Source: CBDCFL01 sp965216135
Lineage (GTDB): Bacteria; Pseudomonadota; Alphaproteobacteria; Rhodobacterales; Rhodobacteraceae
Assembly: GCA_965216135.1 (NCBI GenBank)
Contig: CBDCFL010000023.1
Coordinates: 642,246 to 706,245, forward strand
Direction: 5' to 3'
Length of the DNA stretch: 64,000 bases
Of the stretch, positions 26,535 to 35,474 are shown piece after piece; the stretch's first letter is position 1, and each line of letters begins with the position of its first letter. Position numbers and translations under genes: made by a program. A model generated the notes under the pieces. That model was not told the origin of the DNA, searched no databases, and saw nothing but the letters and a program-made list of their open reading frames with translations.

Positions 26535-27681
26535 GAATTGGCAGATTGCGGGTTTTGGCCTCTATGTGCACTGGCCGTATTGCACTTCGAAGTGTCCTTA
26601 TTGCGACTTTAACTCGCATGTCGCTTTGCAGATCAATCATGGCGAGTGGATCAGAGCCTATTGCAGTGATATCGCGCGCTATGGGGGCGAGTTTGGGGGT
26701 CGGGTTCTGCGATCGATCTATTTTGGCGGCGGCACTCCGAGCCTGATGCCGCCGGCCGTTGTTGAGGCGGTTATAGACGCCGCCATGGCCAGCTGGTCGC
26801 CTGCCAATGACATTGAGATCACACTTGAGGCCAATCCTAGCTCAGTCGAGCAGGAGCGGTTCCGCGGCTATCGGGCGGCAGGCGTGAACCGGCTCTCACT
26901 TGGAATACAGGCGCTAAGTGACAAAGATTTGCGCGCGCTCGGGCGCTTGCATTCGCTCGACGACGCGATCGCGGCTTTGGAAATTGCCCGGTGCACCTTT
27001 GAGCGTGTCAGTTTTGACCTGATCTATGCCCGTCAGGATCAAACACTGGGGGACTGGCGGGCCGAGCTGAAAAGCGCATTGGCGTTCAGCCCTGACCATC
27101 TGTCGCTGTATCAACTCACTATCGAAGACGGAACGGCGTTTGGCGACCGGAATGCGCGCGGCCTGCTGCCCGGACTGCCGGGCGAGGACGTGGCAACCGA
27201 TCTGTATGACCTGACGCAAGACATGACGAAAGCAGCCGGACTTGAGGCCTATGAGATTTCCAATCACGCGCGCCCTGGCTTTGAGAGCGCCCATAATCTT
27301 ATTTATTGGCGGGGGGGCGACTGGCTGGGCGTCGGTCCCGGTGCCCACGGCAGGCTGTCAGTTGGCGGGAACAGATTTGCCACCCAAACCCGCGCCGCGC
27401 CGTCACAATGGCTGTCTGATGTAACGGGGGACGGCGGTGAAGCAAGGCGCGACCTATTGTCGGAAAAGGCCGCAGCAGAAGAAATGCTGATGATGGGTCT
27501 TCGGTTGGCATCCGGCGTCGAGCGCGCGCGGCTAAGTGCAATCCAATCCAACAGTTTCGACAGCCATATCAACAGTTTAATCGATCTTGGTATGTTACGG
27601 CGGGATCGAGACCACATTGCCGCCGCCCCCGCGGGGCGTCGAGTGTTGAATGCGGTCTTGCGAGACTTGATTGCGGCGTGA
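26524..27681 (+). CDS. hemW: HemW heme chaperone (radical-SAM, coproporphyrinogen oxidase-like)
   Basis: The radical-SAM cluster motif CTSKCPYCDFNSH lies near residue 20, followed by IYFGGGTPSLM, ITLEANPSSVE and GVNRLSLGIQALSDKDLRALGR, all typical of HemW, which delivers heme to respiratory enzymes and is not the oxidase itself. The C-terminal EMLMMGLRLASGV domain is present. The start is a TTG at either 26524 or 26503; both overlap the rdgB end, as is usual for this gene pair. Its length of about 385-392 aa is normal. Confidence 0.93.
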   Translation, partial: VLPENWQIAGFGLYVHWPYCTSKCPYCDFNSHVALQINHGEWIRAYCSDIARYGGEFGGRVLRSIYFGGGTPSLMPPAVVEAVIDAAMASWSPANDIEITLEANPSSVEQERFRGYRAAGVNRLSLGIQALSDKDLRALGRLHSLDDAIAALEIARCTFERVSFDLIYARQDQTLGDWRAELKSALAFSPDHLSLYQLTIEDGTAFGDRNARGLLPGLPGEDVATDLYDLTQDMTKAAGLEAYEISNHARPGFESAHNLIYWRGGDWLGVGPGAHGRLSVGGNRFATQTRAAPSQWLSDVTGDGGEARRDLLSEKAAAEEMLMMGLRLASGVERARLSAIQSNSFDSHINSLIDLGMLRRDRDHIAAAPAGRRVLNAVLRDLIAA

Positions 27682-27711
27682 GCTGGCTGGAGATTACCGG
27701 GTGCACATATT

Positions 27712-28605
27712 TCATCTCGCTAGCTGTTTGGCTTGAGACAGGGCCTGACAGATTGCGTCAAGATCGTCGAGATTGCGGTATCGCACGGTGATCGTTCCGC
27801 CGTCGCCATCTTCGCGATGGTCTATCGTGACGCGCATGTGAAGCGTCGCGGAAAGATCGTTCTCAAGCGCCAGTGTATCGGCATCCTTGTGCCTAGATCG
27901 CCGCGATGGGCCGGTTTTCGCGACGGTGGGGGCCCTGGCTAGCGCCTCGGCCTGGCGTACCGACAGGCCCTTGTTGACGATCTGGCGGGCCAGCTGCATC
28001 GGGTGTTGCGCTGACAGAAGCGTTCGCGCGTGACCGGCGGTGAGTTGGCCGCGCCGGAGCATGTCTAGTGCGGCTTCGGGTAGATTGAGCAAGCGGAGTT
28101 GGTTGGCAATATGACTTCGGCTTTTTCCAAGCGCCCCGGCCAACTTTTCCTGTGTGTGGCCGAACCGGTCTATCAACTGGCGGTAACTCTGGGCCTCTTC
28201 AACGACGTTAAGATCCGTGCGCTGGACATTTTCGATAATTGAGATTTCGAGAACTTCTTCGTCATCATAATCGCCGATAAGCGCTGGTATACTATGGATC
28301 CGGGCTATCTGGGCTGCGCGCCATCGCCTCTCACCAGCAACGATCTGGTACCGGTTATCACCCCTGGGGCGCAGAATTACTGGCTGAAGAATGCCTTTAC
28401 TAGCAATGCTTTGCGCCAGTTGTTCCAATTCGCTACGATCGAAATGGCGCCGCGGCTGATCCGGGTTGGGTTCGATATTTTCTACCGGAATGACCCGCTC
28501 GGCGCGTGTCGGAAAAGCGCGCGCCTCCTCACTTACAGCTTCGGGAAGTATGTCACTCCCGATCAAAGCTGCGAGCCCGCGGCCCAATCCTTTTTTCTCA
28601 GCCAA
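27712..28605 (-). CDS. parB: ParB chromosome partition protein
   Basis: The 297-aa protein starts with the ParA-interacting motif region KKGLGRGLAALIG and has the CTPase/parS-binding core with NPDQPRRHF, GILQPVILRPRGDNRYQIVAGERRWRAAQIA and IIENVQRTDLNVVEEAQSYRQLIDRFG, followed by a helix-turn-helix (LAGALGKSRSHIANQLRLLNLP). It binds the two parS sites found about 2 and 4 kb upstream. It overlaps parA by 8 bases. Confidence 0.96.
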   Translation of the reverse strand: MAEKKGLGRGLAALIGSDILPEAVSEEARAFPTRAERVIPVENIEPNPDQPRRHFDRSELEQLAQSIASKGILQPVILRPRGDNRYQIVAGERRWRAAQIARIHSIPALIGDYDDEEVLEISIIENVQRTDLNVVEEAQSYRQLIDRFGHTQEKLAGALGKSRSHIANQLRLLNLPEAALDMLRRGQLTAGHARTLLSAQHPMQLARQIVNKGLSVRQAEALARAPTVAKTGPSRRSRHKDADTLALENDLSATLHMRVTIDHREDGDGGTITVRYRNLDDLDAICQALSQAKQLAR

Positions 28606-29428
28606 CTTCGCTTTGTCCTTCTGTTAAGTCGTAGCCGTGTCGAAGCGCCAGTTCATGGGCCAGATCGCGATAAGCGGCACTGCCTTTGGAGCCCGAATCG
28701 TAGGCGAGCACGGGCAGGGAAAATGACGGCGCCTCGCTGAGGCGAACATTGCGCGGGATAACCGAGGTGAAAACCAGATCACCAAGATTTTTGCGTGCAT
28801 CCGCAGCGACCTGATGTGACAAATTGTTGCGCGCATCAAACATTGTCAAAACGATTCCCTCGATCCTGAGTTGTGGGTTTGCGGTGCCCCGGATCTGACG
28901 GATGGTCAGCAGCAATTGCGACAGACCCTCCAGTGCGTAGAACTCGCTTTGCAAAGGCACCAGCACGCTGTTGGCGGCGACCATGGCGTTGACTGTCAGC
29001 AAGCTGAGCGAGGGCGGGCAATCGATCAGAATATAGTCAAGCCGCAGCTTCTCGCGCGATATTTGGCGCAGCGCATCGCGCAACAGAAAGCTCCGCCGCT
29101 CGTTAGCCACCAGTTCGATGTCAGTGGAACTTAGGTCTGTCGTCGAAGGGGCAAGCCATAGGCCTTCGGCACAGGTCGGACGGGCGATATCCAGTATGCT
29201 CACATCATTCATCAACAAGTCATAAGTCGTTGGCGTATAACTGTTTTTGGAAAATCCTAGTCCGGTTGTTGCGTTCCCCTGCGGGTCAATATCCACCAGA
29301 AGTACGTTCAGCCCGGCCTCCGCCAATGCAGCGCCGAGATTTATCGCCGTCGTGGTTTTGCCGACGCCCCCTTTTTGATTGGCTATTGCTATGATGCGCG
29401 GGGCTTCGCTGCGAAACGGATCAAACAC
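28598..29428 (-). CDS. parA: ParA chromosome partition ATPase
   Basis: This Walker-type ATPase has the deviant Walker A KGGVGKTTTAINLG, the Walker B-like LLVDIDPQGNATTGLG, and IDCPPSLSLLTVNAMVAANSVLVPLQSEFYALEGL. With GTG 29428 as start it has 276 aa; TTG 29434 is an alternative. Either way its start overlaps the rsmG stop by a few bases, so the rsmG-parA-parB run is probably translationally coupled. The frame open to 29512 lies inside rsmG and is rejected. Confidence 0.95.
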   Translation of the reverse strand: MFDPFRSEAPRIIAIANQKGGVGKTTTAINLGAALAEAGLNVLLVDIDPQGNATTGLGFSKNSYTPTTYDLLMNDVSILDIARPTCAEGLWLAPSTTDLSSTDIELVANERRSFLLRDALRQISREKLRLDYILIDCPPSLSLLTVNAMVAANSVLVPLQSEFYALEGLSQLLLTIRQIRGTANPQLRIEGIVLTMFDARNNLSHQVAADARKNLGDLVFTSVIPRNVRLSEAPSFSLPVLAYDSGSKGSAAYRDLAHELALRHGYDLTEGQSEVG

Positions 29429-30044
29429 GCTCAATTTCCTCAATCCGAAGGATAACACCTTGTGGGTCGGACATGCTGAAATAGTTTTTACTCTGAAAGC
29501 GCCAAGTATCAAGCGATTCCGTCAGTTCGCGCCCGTATTCCTTTCCCTTGTGAAAAAGACACATTCCGCCTGGTGCTAGATGCGGTACAGCAAGGCTCAG
29601 CAGGCGTGGCAAAGGTGCCAGCGCGCGGGCAGTCACGACATCTGCCATGACCGGTTGGGCATTTTCTATTCGCTCGGCGATGATATCTACGTCGATGCCC
29701 AGGTTGTGGCGGGCGTTGCGTAAAAAGGCCGCCTTGCGTTGATTACTCTCGATCAGGGTTACCGAAATGTGCCGATCCGAATCGGACAGGATTATTGCGA
29801 TAACCATTCCGGGCAGCCCACCGCCAGACCCCAGATCAGCTATCCTGGCCGTCTTTTCCGGCAATAAATCCAAAAGCTGCATCGAATCCAAGATGTGCCT
29901 TCGCCAAATTTCCGAAGCGCTGGCGTGCGAAATTAGGTTTATGGCTCGGTTCCACTTCGCCAACAGATCGGCAAACTCACGCAGTTTGATGTTTGTTTCA
30001 CGTGAAACATCGGCCGGACTTGTTCGGCTTGGTGGTTGCCTCAT
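29421..30044 (-). CDS. rsmG: 16S rRNA m7G527 methyltransferase RsmG (GidB)
   Basis: This 207-aa SAM-dependent enzyme methylates G527 of 16S rRNA. The SAM motif ADLGSGGGLPGMVIAI is at about residue 70, with LIESNQRKAAFLRN and VVTARALAPLPRLLSLA behind it. A perfect parS site lies in the first codons and is translated as part of ADVSRETNIKL. It follows mnmG with a 4-base overlap and precedes parA. Confidence 0.95.
   Translation of the reverse strand: MRQPPSRTSPADVSRETNIKLREFADLLAKWNRAINLISHASASEIWRRHILDSMQLLDLLPEKTARIADLGSGGGLPGMVIAIILSDSDRHISVTLIESNQRKAAFLRNARHNLGIDVDIIAERIENAQPVMADVVTARALAPLPRLLSLAVPHLAPGGMCLFHKGKEYGRELTESLDTWRFQSKNYFSMSDPQGVILRIEEIERV
29994..30009. promoter_or_regulatory. 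parS site 1 (ParB binding), inside rsmG
   Basis: TGTTTCACGTGAAACA is a perfect copy of the conserved bacterial parS palindrome. It lies about 1.4 kb upstream of the parB start and about 5.3 kb from the putative origin. Confidence 0.95.
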
Positions 30045-31915
30045 GCCCGGCGCCTTTCACGTCGGCGCAGCGCGGCCAAAATGGTCAGCAGACCCGCTGG
30101 CGTCATGCCCTCGATGCGGCCCGCCTGACCCAAAGTCTGCGGCCGGATGCGGTCGAGCTTTTGGCGCAACTCATTCGACAGCGAATTCAGTGCCTGATAG
30201 TCGAAATCGCGCGGGATGGCGCGCAGTTCATCCCTTCGTAAGGCCTCTATATCCTTGTTTTGCCGCTCGAAGTAATTGACGTACAGCGCGTCGCGGGCGA
30301 TCTGGCGAAGACTATCGACGTCCAGAGATGCTGATTCAGGAACAAGGTTTTTGACATGGTCGATAGAGACATTCGGAAACGCGAGAACTTCAAACGCGGT
30401 CCGCCTCGTGCCGTCGTCGCTTACCTTGATGTTTTTTGCATTCAGCTCTTTCGGCGAGAACTTTTTTGCAGTCAGAACGTGCCTGGCTTGACCAAGGCGC
30501 CTGCTCTTTTGGTCGAAAGTCCGTCTGCGCTTATCAGAAACGCAACCCGCACGGATGCCCACTGGCGTGAGGCGCTGATCCGCGTTGTCTGCCCGCAGCG
30601 CAAGTCGATATTCGGCGCGCGACGTAAACATCCGATATGGCTCGGTAACGCCGCGTATGATCAGGTCATCAATCAAAACCCCGGTATAGCTTTCGGCGCG
30701 ACTGAATGTCAGCGGCGCGCGGTTAAGTGCGACCAGTCCCGCGTTCAGGCCGGCGACCAAACCCTGGGCGGCTGCTTCTTCATATCCTGTGGTGCCGTTG
30801 ATTTGGCCCGCGAAATAGAGGCTTGGGATGTCCTTGAGGCGTAGCGTCGCGTCCAGCGCGCGCGGGTCGACGAAATCGTATTCAACCGCATATCCGGGCT
30901 GCAGAATGAGGGCCCGTTCCAATCCTCTGATCGAACGGACAAAGTCGGCTTGTATGTCTTCCGGCATCGAGGTTGAGATGCCATTTGGGTAAACCGTGTG
31001 GTCATCAAGACCCTCTGGCTCCAAGAAAATCTGATGCGTGGACTTGTCCGCAAACCGGATGACCTTATCTTCGATCGACGGGCAATATCGCGGGCCGACA
31101 CCTTGGATGTTGCCTCCGTAAATTGCCGACTTGGTCAGGTTTTCGCGAATGATGTCATGAGTCGCCTCGTTTGTGTGGGTGATCGCGCAGGAGATTTGCC
31201 GACAGCTTGGTGCCTTGGTAAGAAAAGAAAAAAACGATGGATCGTGGTCGCCGGGTTGATGTGCCAACGACGCCCAGTCAATGGTTCGCCTATCCAGCCG
31301 AGGCGGGGTGCCGGTTTTCAGCCGCCCAAGAGGCAGCCCAATACTCTCTATCTGCTCGGCCAGCCGCCGTGCCGGCGCTTCCCCGAGGCGACCGCCATGC
31401 TGCCGGTTCCCGCCGATGTGAATCACGCCGCGCAAAAATGTACCAGTCGTCAATATTGTTGATCTCGCGCAAATTTCCGACCCGTCAGCCAGAACAACAC
31501 CGCTCGCCCTCTGACTGTTTAGTCGAAGCTCAGCGACCTCCCCTTCGATCACGGTTAGGCTCTCCTGATGCCCAACCTTGGTCGATATTGCGGCACGATA
31601 GCGCCTGCGATCAGCCTGCGCTCGCGGGCCTTGAACCGCCGGGCCCTTGCGCCTGTTAAGCAACCGAAACTGAATGCCCGCACTGTCCGCCGCCCGCGCC
31701 ATCACCCCGTCCAAAGCGTCAATTTCCCGTACCAGATGCCCTTTGCCCAGGCCGCCTATCGCCGGATTGCATGACATGACGCCGATAGCATCGCGTTTGA
31801 GCGTCACCAGTGCGACGTTACAACCAAGGCGCGCTGCCGCGCAGGCGGCCTCGACCCCGGCATGGCCGCCACCCACAACGACAACATCAAAATCCGAATG
31901 TTTCACGTGAAACAA
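30041..31915 (-). CDS. mnmG: tRNA uridine 5-carboxymethylaminomethyl modification enzyme MnmG (GidA)
   Basis: This FAD-dependent enzyme works with MnmE on wobble uridines of tRNA. The 624-aa length is standard. The FAD motif VVVVGGGHAGVEAACAAARLG is near residue 10; CNPAIGGLGKGHLVREIDALDG, GNRQHGGRLGEAPA and LKTGTPPRLD follow, as does FAGQINGTTGYEEAAAQGL. Its first codons (MFHVKH) are encoded by parS site 2. MnmE lies immediately upstream, 2 bases before the start codon, giving an mnmE-mnmG-rsmG-parA-parB run. Confidence 0.97.
   Translation of the reverse strand: MFHVKHSDFDVVVVGGGHAGVEAACAAARLGCNVALVTLKRDAIGVMSCNPAIGGLGKGHLVREIDALDGVMARAADSAGIQFRLLNRRKGPAVQGPRAQADRRRYRAAISTKVGHQESLTVIEGEVAELRLNSQRASGVVLADGSEICARSTILTTGTFLRGVIHIGGNRQHGGRLGEAPARRLAEQIESIGLPLGRLKTGTPPRLDRRTIDWASLAHQPGDHDPSFFSFLTKAPSCRQISCAITHTNEATHDIIRENLTKSAIYGGNIQGVGPRYCPSIEDKVIRFADKSTHQIFLEPEGLDDHTVYPNGISTSMPEDIQADFVRSIRGLERALILQPGYAVEYDFVDPRALDATLRLKDIPSLYFAGQINGTTGYEEAAAQGLVAGLNAGLVALNRAPLTFSRAESYTGVLIDDLIIRGVTEPYRMFTSRAEYRLALRADNADQRLTPVGIRAGCVSDKRRRTFDQKSRRLGQARHVLTAKKFSPKELNAKNIKVSDDGTRRTAFEVLAFPNVSIDHVKNLVPESASLDVDSLRQIARDALYVNYFERQNKDIEALRRDELRAIPRDFDYQALNSLSNELRQKLDRIRPQTLGQAGRIEGMTPAGLLTILAALRRRERRRA
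31899..31914. promoter_or_regulatory. parS site 2 (ParB binding), at the mnmG start codon
   Basis: A second perfect TGTTTCACGTGAAACA overlaps codons 1-6 of mnmG. The two sites are 1.9 kb apart and about 3.3-5.3 kb from the putative origin, as expected for an origin-proximal ParB cluster. Confidence 0.95.
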
Positions 31916-31917
31916 CC

Positions 31918-33210
31918 CTACTTACCAATGCAGAAACGCGAAAAGATACGATCAAGCACATCTTCGACATCAAGTCGCCCGACAAGTCTCTCCAGCGCCC
32001 GCCCGGCCCCACGAAGGTTTTCCGCCGCCAGCTCAGGCGCGAAATTTTTCTCGCCCAGGATGGCCTGTACGCGCCCGAGCGCCTCGTATGCTGCGTGTAT
32101 CGCCTGGCGGTGTCTCTGTCGAGACGCTGTACCTGCGCCTGCCAGCCTCTCGGTCAGCTCGCTTGCGACCTGGGCGACTATTTCGTCTACGCCTTCTCCC
32201 GTCACGCCCGATACCGCCGAGATGCGTCCCGGGGTAAGATCTGCTTTGCAGTGTACCGAAATATCTCCATTCTGAGCTGCAACATCCGCAGGCGGGCCGC
32301 TTTCGTCATTCAGAAATATGCGCAGATCTGCAAGTTCTGCTCGCTGCACGGCCCGGTCAACGCCCAGCCCCTCAACTTCGTCTGTCGTCCCCCTCAACCC
32401 GGCTGTATCCAGAAATGTCACGGGCAGCCCGTCAATATCCACAGCAACCTCGATCACATCGCGCGTCGTCCCCGCGATCTTTGATGTAATGGCGACTTCC
32501 CTTCCAGCTAAAGTGTTCAAAAGAGTAGATTTTCCAACGTTTGGTTTACCCACGATCGCCACCTCAAACCCATCTCGCAATCGTTCGACAACGCCAACCC
32601 CATCGATTTCTTTTTTCATCTCCGCCAACATGCGGTCGACGACATCAAGAACCTCAGGCGTCACATCGACGGGCACATCCTCATCCGAAAAATCTATCAC
32701 CGCCTCCAAAAGCGCGGCAGCGTGAAGGATCGCCTCGCGCCATCCCTCACTCAACTCGCCAAGGCGCCCTGCAAAAACCTGCAACGCAAATTTGCGCTGC
32801 ATTTCGGTTTCCGCGTCGATCAGATCGCTCAGCCCCTCCACCTGCGCAATGTCGAGGCGATCGTTTTCCAACGCGCGGCGGGTAAACTCGCCGGCCTCCG
32901 CGGCGCGCAGTCCTCCCATCGTGGCAAGCTCGGCCAAGACCGCCCGCACGACCGCCGGGCTTCCGTGCAACTGAAATTCAACACTCTCCTCACCTGTAAA
33001 ACTGCGATTCTGCCCAAATCCAAGCACCAGCCCCTGGTCAATGAGCGACCCGTCGGCGCCGCGCAGCGTCCTTAACGCGGCATGGCGCTCCGACGGCAGG
33101 TCTCCGGCCAGTGCCTTGGCTGCATCAAATGCGTGCGTGCCAGAGATCCGAATGATCGCAACCCCGGCTCTCCCTGGCGCCGTGCTCAATGCAAATATCG
33201 TATCTTCCAT
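31918..33210 (-). CDS. mnmE: tRNA modification GTPase MnmE (TrmE)
   Basis: The 430-aa protein has the N-terminal formyl-THF-binding region (TIFALSTAPGRAGVAIIRISG), a helical domain and an embedded GTPase domain (GKPNVGKSTLLNTLAG, then TTRD and FLDTAGLRGT). It ends with the FCIGK tail whose Cys is typical of MnmE. It acts with MnmG on wobble uridines. It is separated from rho by 28 bases. Confidence 0.97.
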   Translation of the reverse strand: MEDTIFALSTAPGRAGVAIIRISGTHAFDAAKALAGDLPSERHAALRTLRGADGSLIDQGLVLGFGQNRSFTGEESVEFQLHGSPAVVRAVLAELATMGGLRAAEAGEFTRRALENDRLDIAQVEGLSDLIDAETEMQRKFALQVFAGRLGELSEGWREAILHAAALLEAVIDFSDEDVPVDVTPEVLDVVDRMLAEMKKEIDGVGVVERLRDGFEVAIVGKPNVGKSTLLNTLAGREVAITSKIAGTTRDVIEVAVDIDGLPVTFLDTAGLRGTTDEVEGLGVDRAVQRAELADLRIFLNDESGPPADVAAQNGDISVHCKADLTPGRISAVSGVTGEGVDEIVAQVASELTERLAGAGTASRQRHRQAIHAAYEALGRVQAILGEKNFAPELAAENLRGAGRALERLVGRLDVEDVLDRIFSRFCIGK

Positions 33211-33238
33211 GTGTAACCAATTGTTCTAAAACAATAAG

Positions 33239-34510
33239 TTATGCATTCATCGAGTCGAAAAAGTCAGAATTCGATTTCGTCTGTTTCAATTTCGAGATCA
33301 GAAATTCAATCGCATCAGTTGTCCCCATCGGGTTTAGAATGCGGCGCATCACGAATGTTTTCTGCAACTCCTTAGGATCCACGAGCAATTCCTCTTTACG
33401 AGTTCCTGATTTTAGGATGTCCATCGCCGGGAACACCCGTTTGTCGGCCACTTTACGGTCAAGGACGATCTCGCTGTTACCGGTGCCCTTGAATTCCTCA
33501 AATATAACTTCGTCCATCCGGCTGCCGGTATCGATCAGCGCAGTGGAGATGATGGTCAGTGAGCCGCCCTCCTCGATGTTCCTGGCAGCCCCGAAGAACC
33601 TTTTCGGGCGCTGCAGGGCATTGGCGTCGACGCCGCCGGTCAGAACCTTGCCAGAGGACGGCACAACTGTGTTGAAGGCGCGCCCCAGGCGGGTGATTGA
33701 ATCCAAAAGGATCACCACGTCGCGTTTGTGTTCGACCAGGCGCTTGGCTTTTTCGATGACCATTTCGGCGACGGCAACGTGGCGGCTGGCGGGTTCGTCA
33801 AAGGTTGACGATATGACCTCACCCTTCACCGAACGCTGCATATCGGTAACTTCTTCAGGGCGTTCGTCGATTAGCAGCACGATCAGATATGCCTCGGGGT
33901 GATTAATCGAGACCGAATGGGCGATGTTTTGCAGGATCACGGTTTTGCCGGTGCGCGGTGGTGCGACGATCAGCGAGCGCTGGCCTTTTCCGATGGGGGC
34001 AATCAGATCGATGATGCGGGCGGTGCGATCCTTGACCGTGGGGTCGGGGATTTCCATGATCAGGCGTTCGTCGGGGTAAAGCGGAGTCAGGTTGTCGAAA
34101 TTGATCTTGTGGCGGGCTTTTTCGGGGTCTTCAAAATTGATCAGGGTGACTTTGGTGATGGCAAAGTAATGTTCATTTTCGAGCGGTGCCTGGATGACGC
34201 CATATACCGTGTCGCCTGTACGCAGCGAGAGCTGGCGAATCATTTCAGGGGAAACATATATATCGTCCGGACCCGGCAGATAATTCGCTTCGGGCGAGCG
34301 CAGAAACCCAAAACCGTCTTGCAATACTTCAAGCGCACCATCGCCGGATATTTCCCAACCATCATCGGCCCGCTCTTTCAGGATCGAAAACATCATCTCG
34401 CCTTTGCGCATGGTCGAGGCGTTCTCGATCTCCAGCTCTTCGGCCATCGCCAGGAGATCCTTGGGACTTTTGGCTTTAAGATCGGACAGATTCAATCGCT
34501 CGTCAGTCAT
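33239..34510 (-). CDS. rho: Transcription termination factor Rho
   Basis: The 423-aa hexameric RNA helicase has an N-terminal RNA-binding (cold-shock-like) domain with DGFGFLRSPEANYLPGPDDIYVSPE, and the ATPase core with GKGQRSLIVAPPRTGKTVILQNIA (Walker A), VLLIDERPEEVTDMQR and DSITRLGRAFNTV. The last residues look complete. It lies between hemJ and mnmE, the usual arrangement near the alphaproteobacterial origin. Confidence 0.97.
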   Translation of the reverse strand: MTDERLNLSDLKAKSPKDLLAMAEELEIENASTMRKGEMMFSILKERADDGWEISGDGALEVLQDGFGFLRSPEANYLPGPDDIYVSPEMIRQLSLRTGDTVYGVIQAPLENEHYFAITKVTLINFEDPEKARHKINFDNLTPLYPDERLIMEIPDPTVKDRTARIIDLIAPIGKGQRSLIVAPPRTGKTVILQNIAHSVSINHPEAYLIVLLIDERPEEVTDMQRSVKGEVISSTFDEPASRHVAVAEMVIEKAKRLVEHKRDVVILLDSITRLGRAFNTVVPSSGKVLTGGVDANALQRPKRFFGAARNIEEGGSLTIISTALIDTGSRMDEVIFEEFKGTGNSEIVLDRKVADKRVFPAMDILKSGTRKEELLVDPKELQKTFVMRRILNPMGTTDAIEFLISKLKQTKSNSDFFDSMNA

Positions 34511-34623
34511 AGGAGAATTCCACTTTTGGCCACCTCATATCGGGGGGGCATGTCAGGTCAGGAGAAACGCGCCAGGCAGGCGCTAGTGTTGGTAATCCAA
34601 AACTGTGTTTTTTGTCAATCTCG

Positions 34624-35076
34624 TTAGATCGGGCGCGCAACGACCGAGATCACGATAATGACGACCAGCACCGTGGGAAGCTCGTTCATAATCCGATAGG
34701 TTCGCGCTTCAAACCGATTGTCGCCACGCACAAAATCTACCCGCCGCCGCGCCAGCCAGTGATGGTACCAGGTCAGGCTGACAATGCCTGCCAGTTTGGC
34801 CCAGGGCCAGAGCGCAGTCCAGTCGACCACGCCCGGGGTCGCGGCCAGCAACACACCAAAGCCCCAGGCAGCGATCATCGCAGGGTTCATGATCAAACGC
34901 AGCAACCGGCGCTCCATCACCTGAAACATTATGTCCGCATCGCTGCCGGTCTCCGCCTGCCCGGCATGGTAGACAAACAATCGCGGCAAATAAAACAATC
35001 CTGCCATCCACGCGATAACGGCGATAATATGACCGCTCTTTATCCAAGGATAAGAATTGATCAGAAAATCCGTCAC
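34624..35076 (-). CDS. hemJ: Protoporphyrinogen IX oxidase HemJ
   Basis: The 150-aa integral-membrane protein (GTG start at 35076) oxidises protoporphyrinogen IX, the step before ferrochelatase. Helix 1 carries KSGHIIAVIAWMAGLFYLPRLFVYHAG with the conserved His residues; later helices are MNPAMIAAWGFGVLLAATPG and TVLVVIIVISVVA, and KLAGIVSLTWYHHWLARRR lies in between. The frame remains open to 35187, but that part is AT-rich and unlike the family. It borders the putative origin. Confidence 0.9.
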   Translation of the reverse strand: MTDFLINSYPWIKSGHIIAVIAWMAGLFYLPRLFVYHAGQAETGSDADIMFQVMERRLLRLIMNPAMIAAWGFGVLLAATPGVVDWTALWPWAKLAGIVSLTWYHHWLARRRVDFVRGDNRFEARTYRIMNELPTVLVVIIVISVVARPI

Positions 35077-35208
35077 ACAGACCTCGCTTGGGTTTTCAAC
35101 TCTAATAGAAAGTAAATAGAAAGAGTTGAAGTCGATGTAGGGGCTGGGGATAGTGTTGATTACCGTACAATCCACGAATTTGCTCATACACTGTTCTGTC
35201 CAAACAGT

Positions 35209-35217
35209 TTGTCCACA
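35209..35217 (+). promoter_or_regulatory. DnaA-box-like sequence TTGTCCACA
   Basis: One mismatch from the TTATCCACA consensus. The same 9-mer recurs at 35466-35474. Confidence 0.55.
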
Positions 35218-35344
35218 AGAATTACGTTATGATCATTTGATGAACGAAAACAGGGCAATATGTGAAAATATCGTTGGTATATTTCTGTGAATACCCACTG
35301 CGACTACAGCATGTGCGGTGTTATCCCGCGATGTTTTTGGGGGT

Positions 35345-35353
35345 AAGTCCACA
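35345..35353 (+). promoter_or_regulatory. DnaA-box-like sequence AAGTCCACA
   Basis: It shares the GTCCACA core of the other boxes; a weaker match in the first two bases. Confidence 0.4.
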
Positions 35354-35465
35354 GGCAAACATGTGGGGACAAAATAGCATAACACTAAGATTTCGCCTCC
35401 CTCCCTTTGACCGGGGCGGATCCACCGCGTCAATAAACATATCTAAGCGGGAACTGCTCCCAGTG

Positions 35466-35474
35466 TTGTCCACA
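35466..35474 (+). promoter_or_regulatory. DnaA-box-like sequence TTGTCCACA overlapping the maf start
   Basis: Second identical 9-mer; its last base is the A of the maf ATG, so DnaA binding here could also affect maf expression. Confidence 0.5.

Larger units (their letters stand above)
35077..35473. other. Putative chromosomal origin of replication (oriC) region
   Basis: This 397-bp gap between divergent hemJ and maf is AT-richer than its surroundings and has no convincing gene. It contains DnaA-box-like sequences: TTGTCCACA at 35209-35217 and at 35466-35474, AAGTCCACA at 35345-35353, and TGTGGGGAC (reverse strand) at 35362-35370. A TTATCC-AA-GGATAA dyad lies just inside hemJ at 35039-35052. 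Position next to hemJ/rho on one side and maf/aroE on the other, plus parS sites and parAB within 8 kb, fits the known location of alphaproteobacterial origins. Leading-strand genes diverge from this gap. Confidence 0.7.

Noticed and set aside
35088..35187. Extension of hemJ to the GTG/ATG near 35187
   Set aside because: The extra segment is AT-rich and lies in the putative origin; the family starts at the KSGHIIAVIAW region, so GTG 35076 fits.
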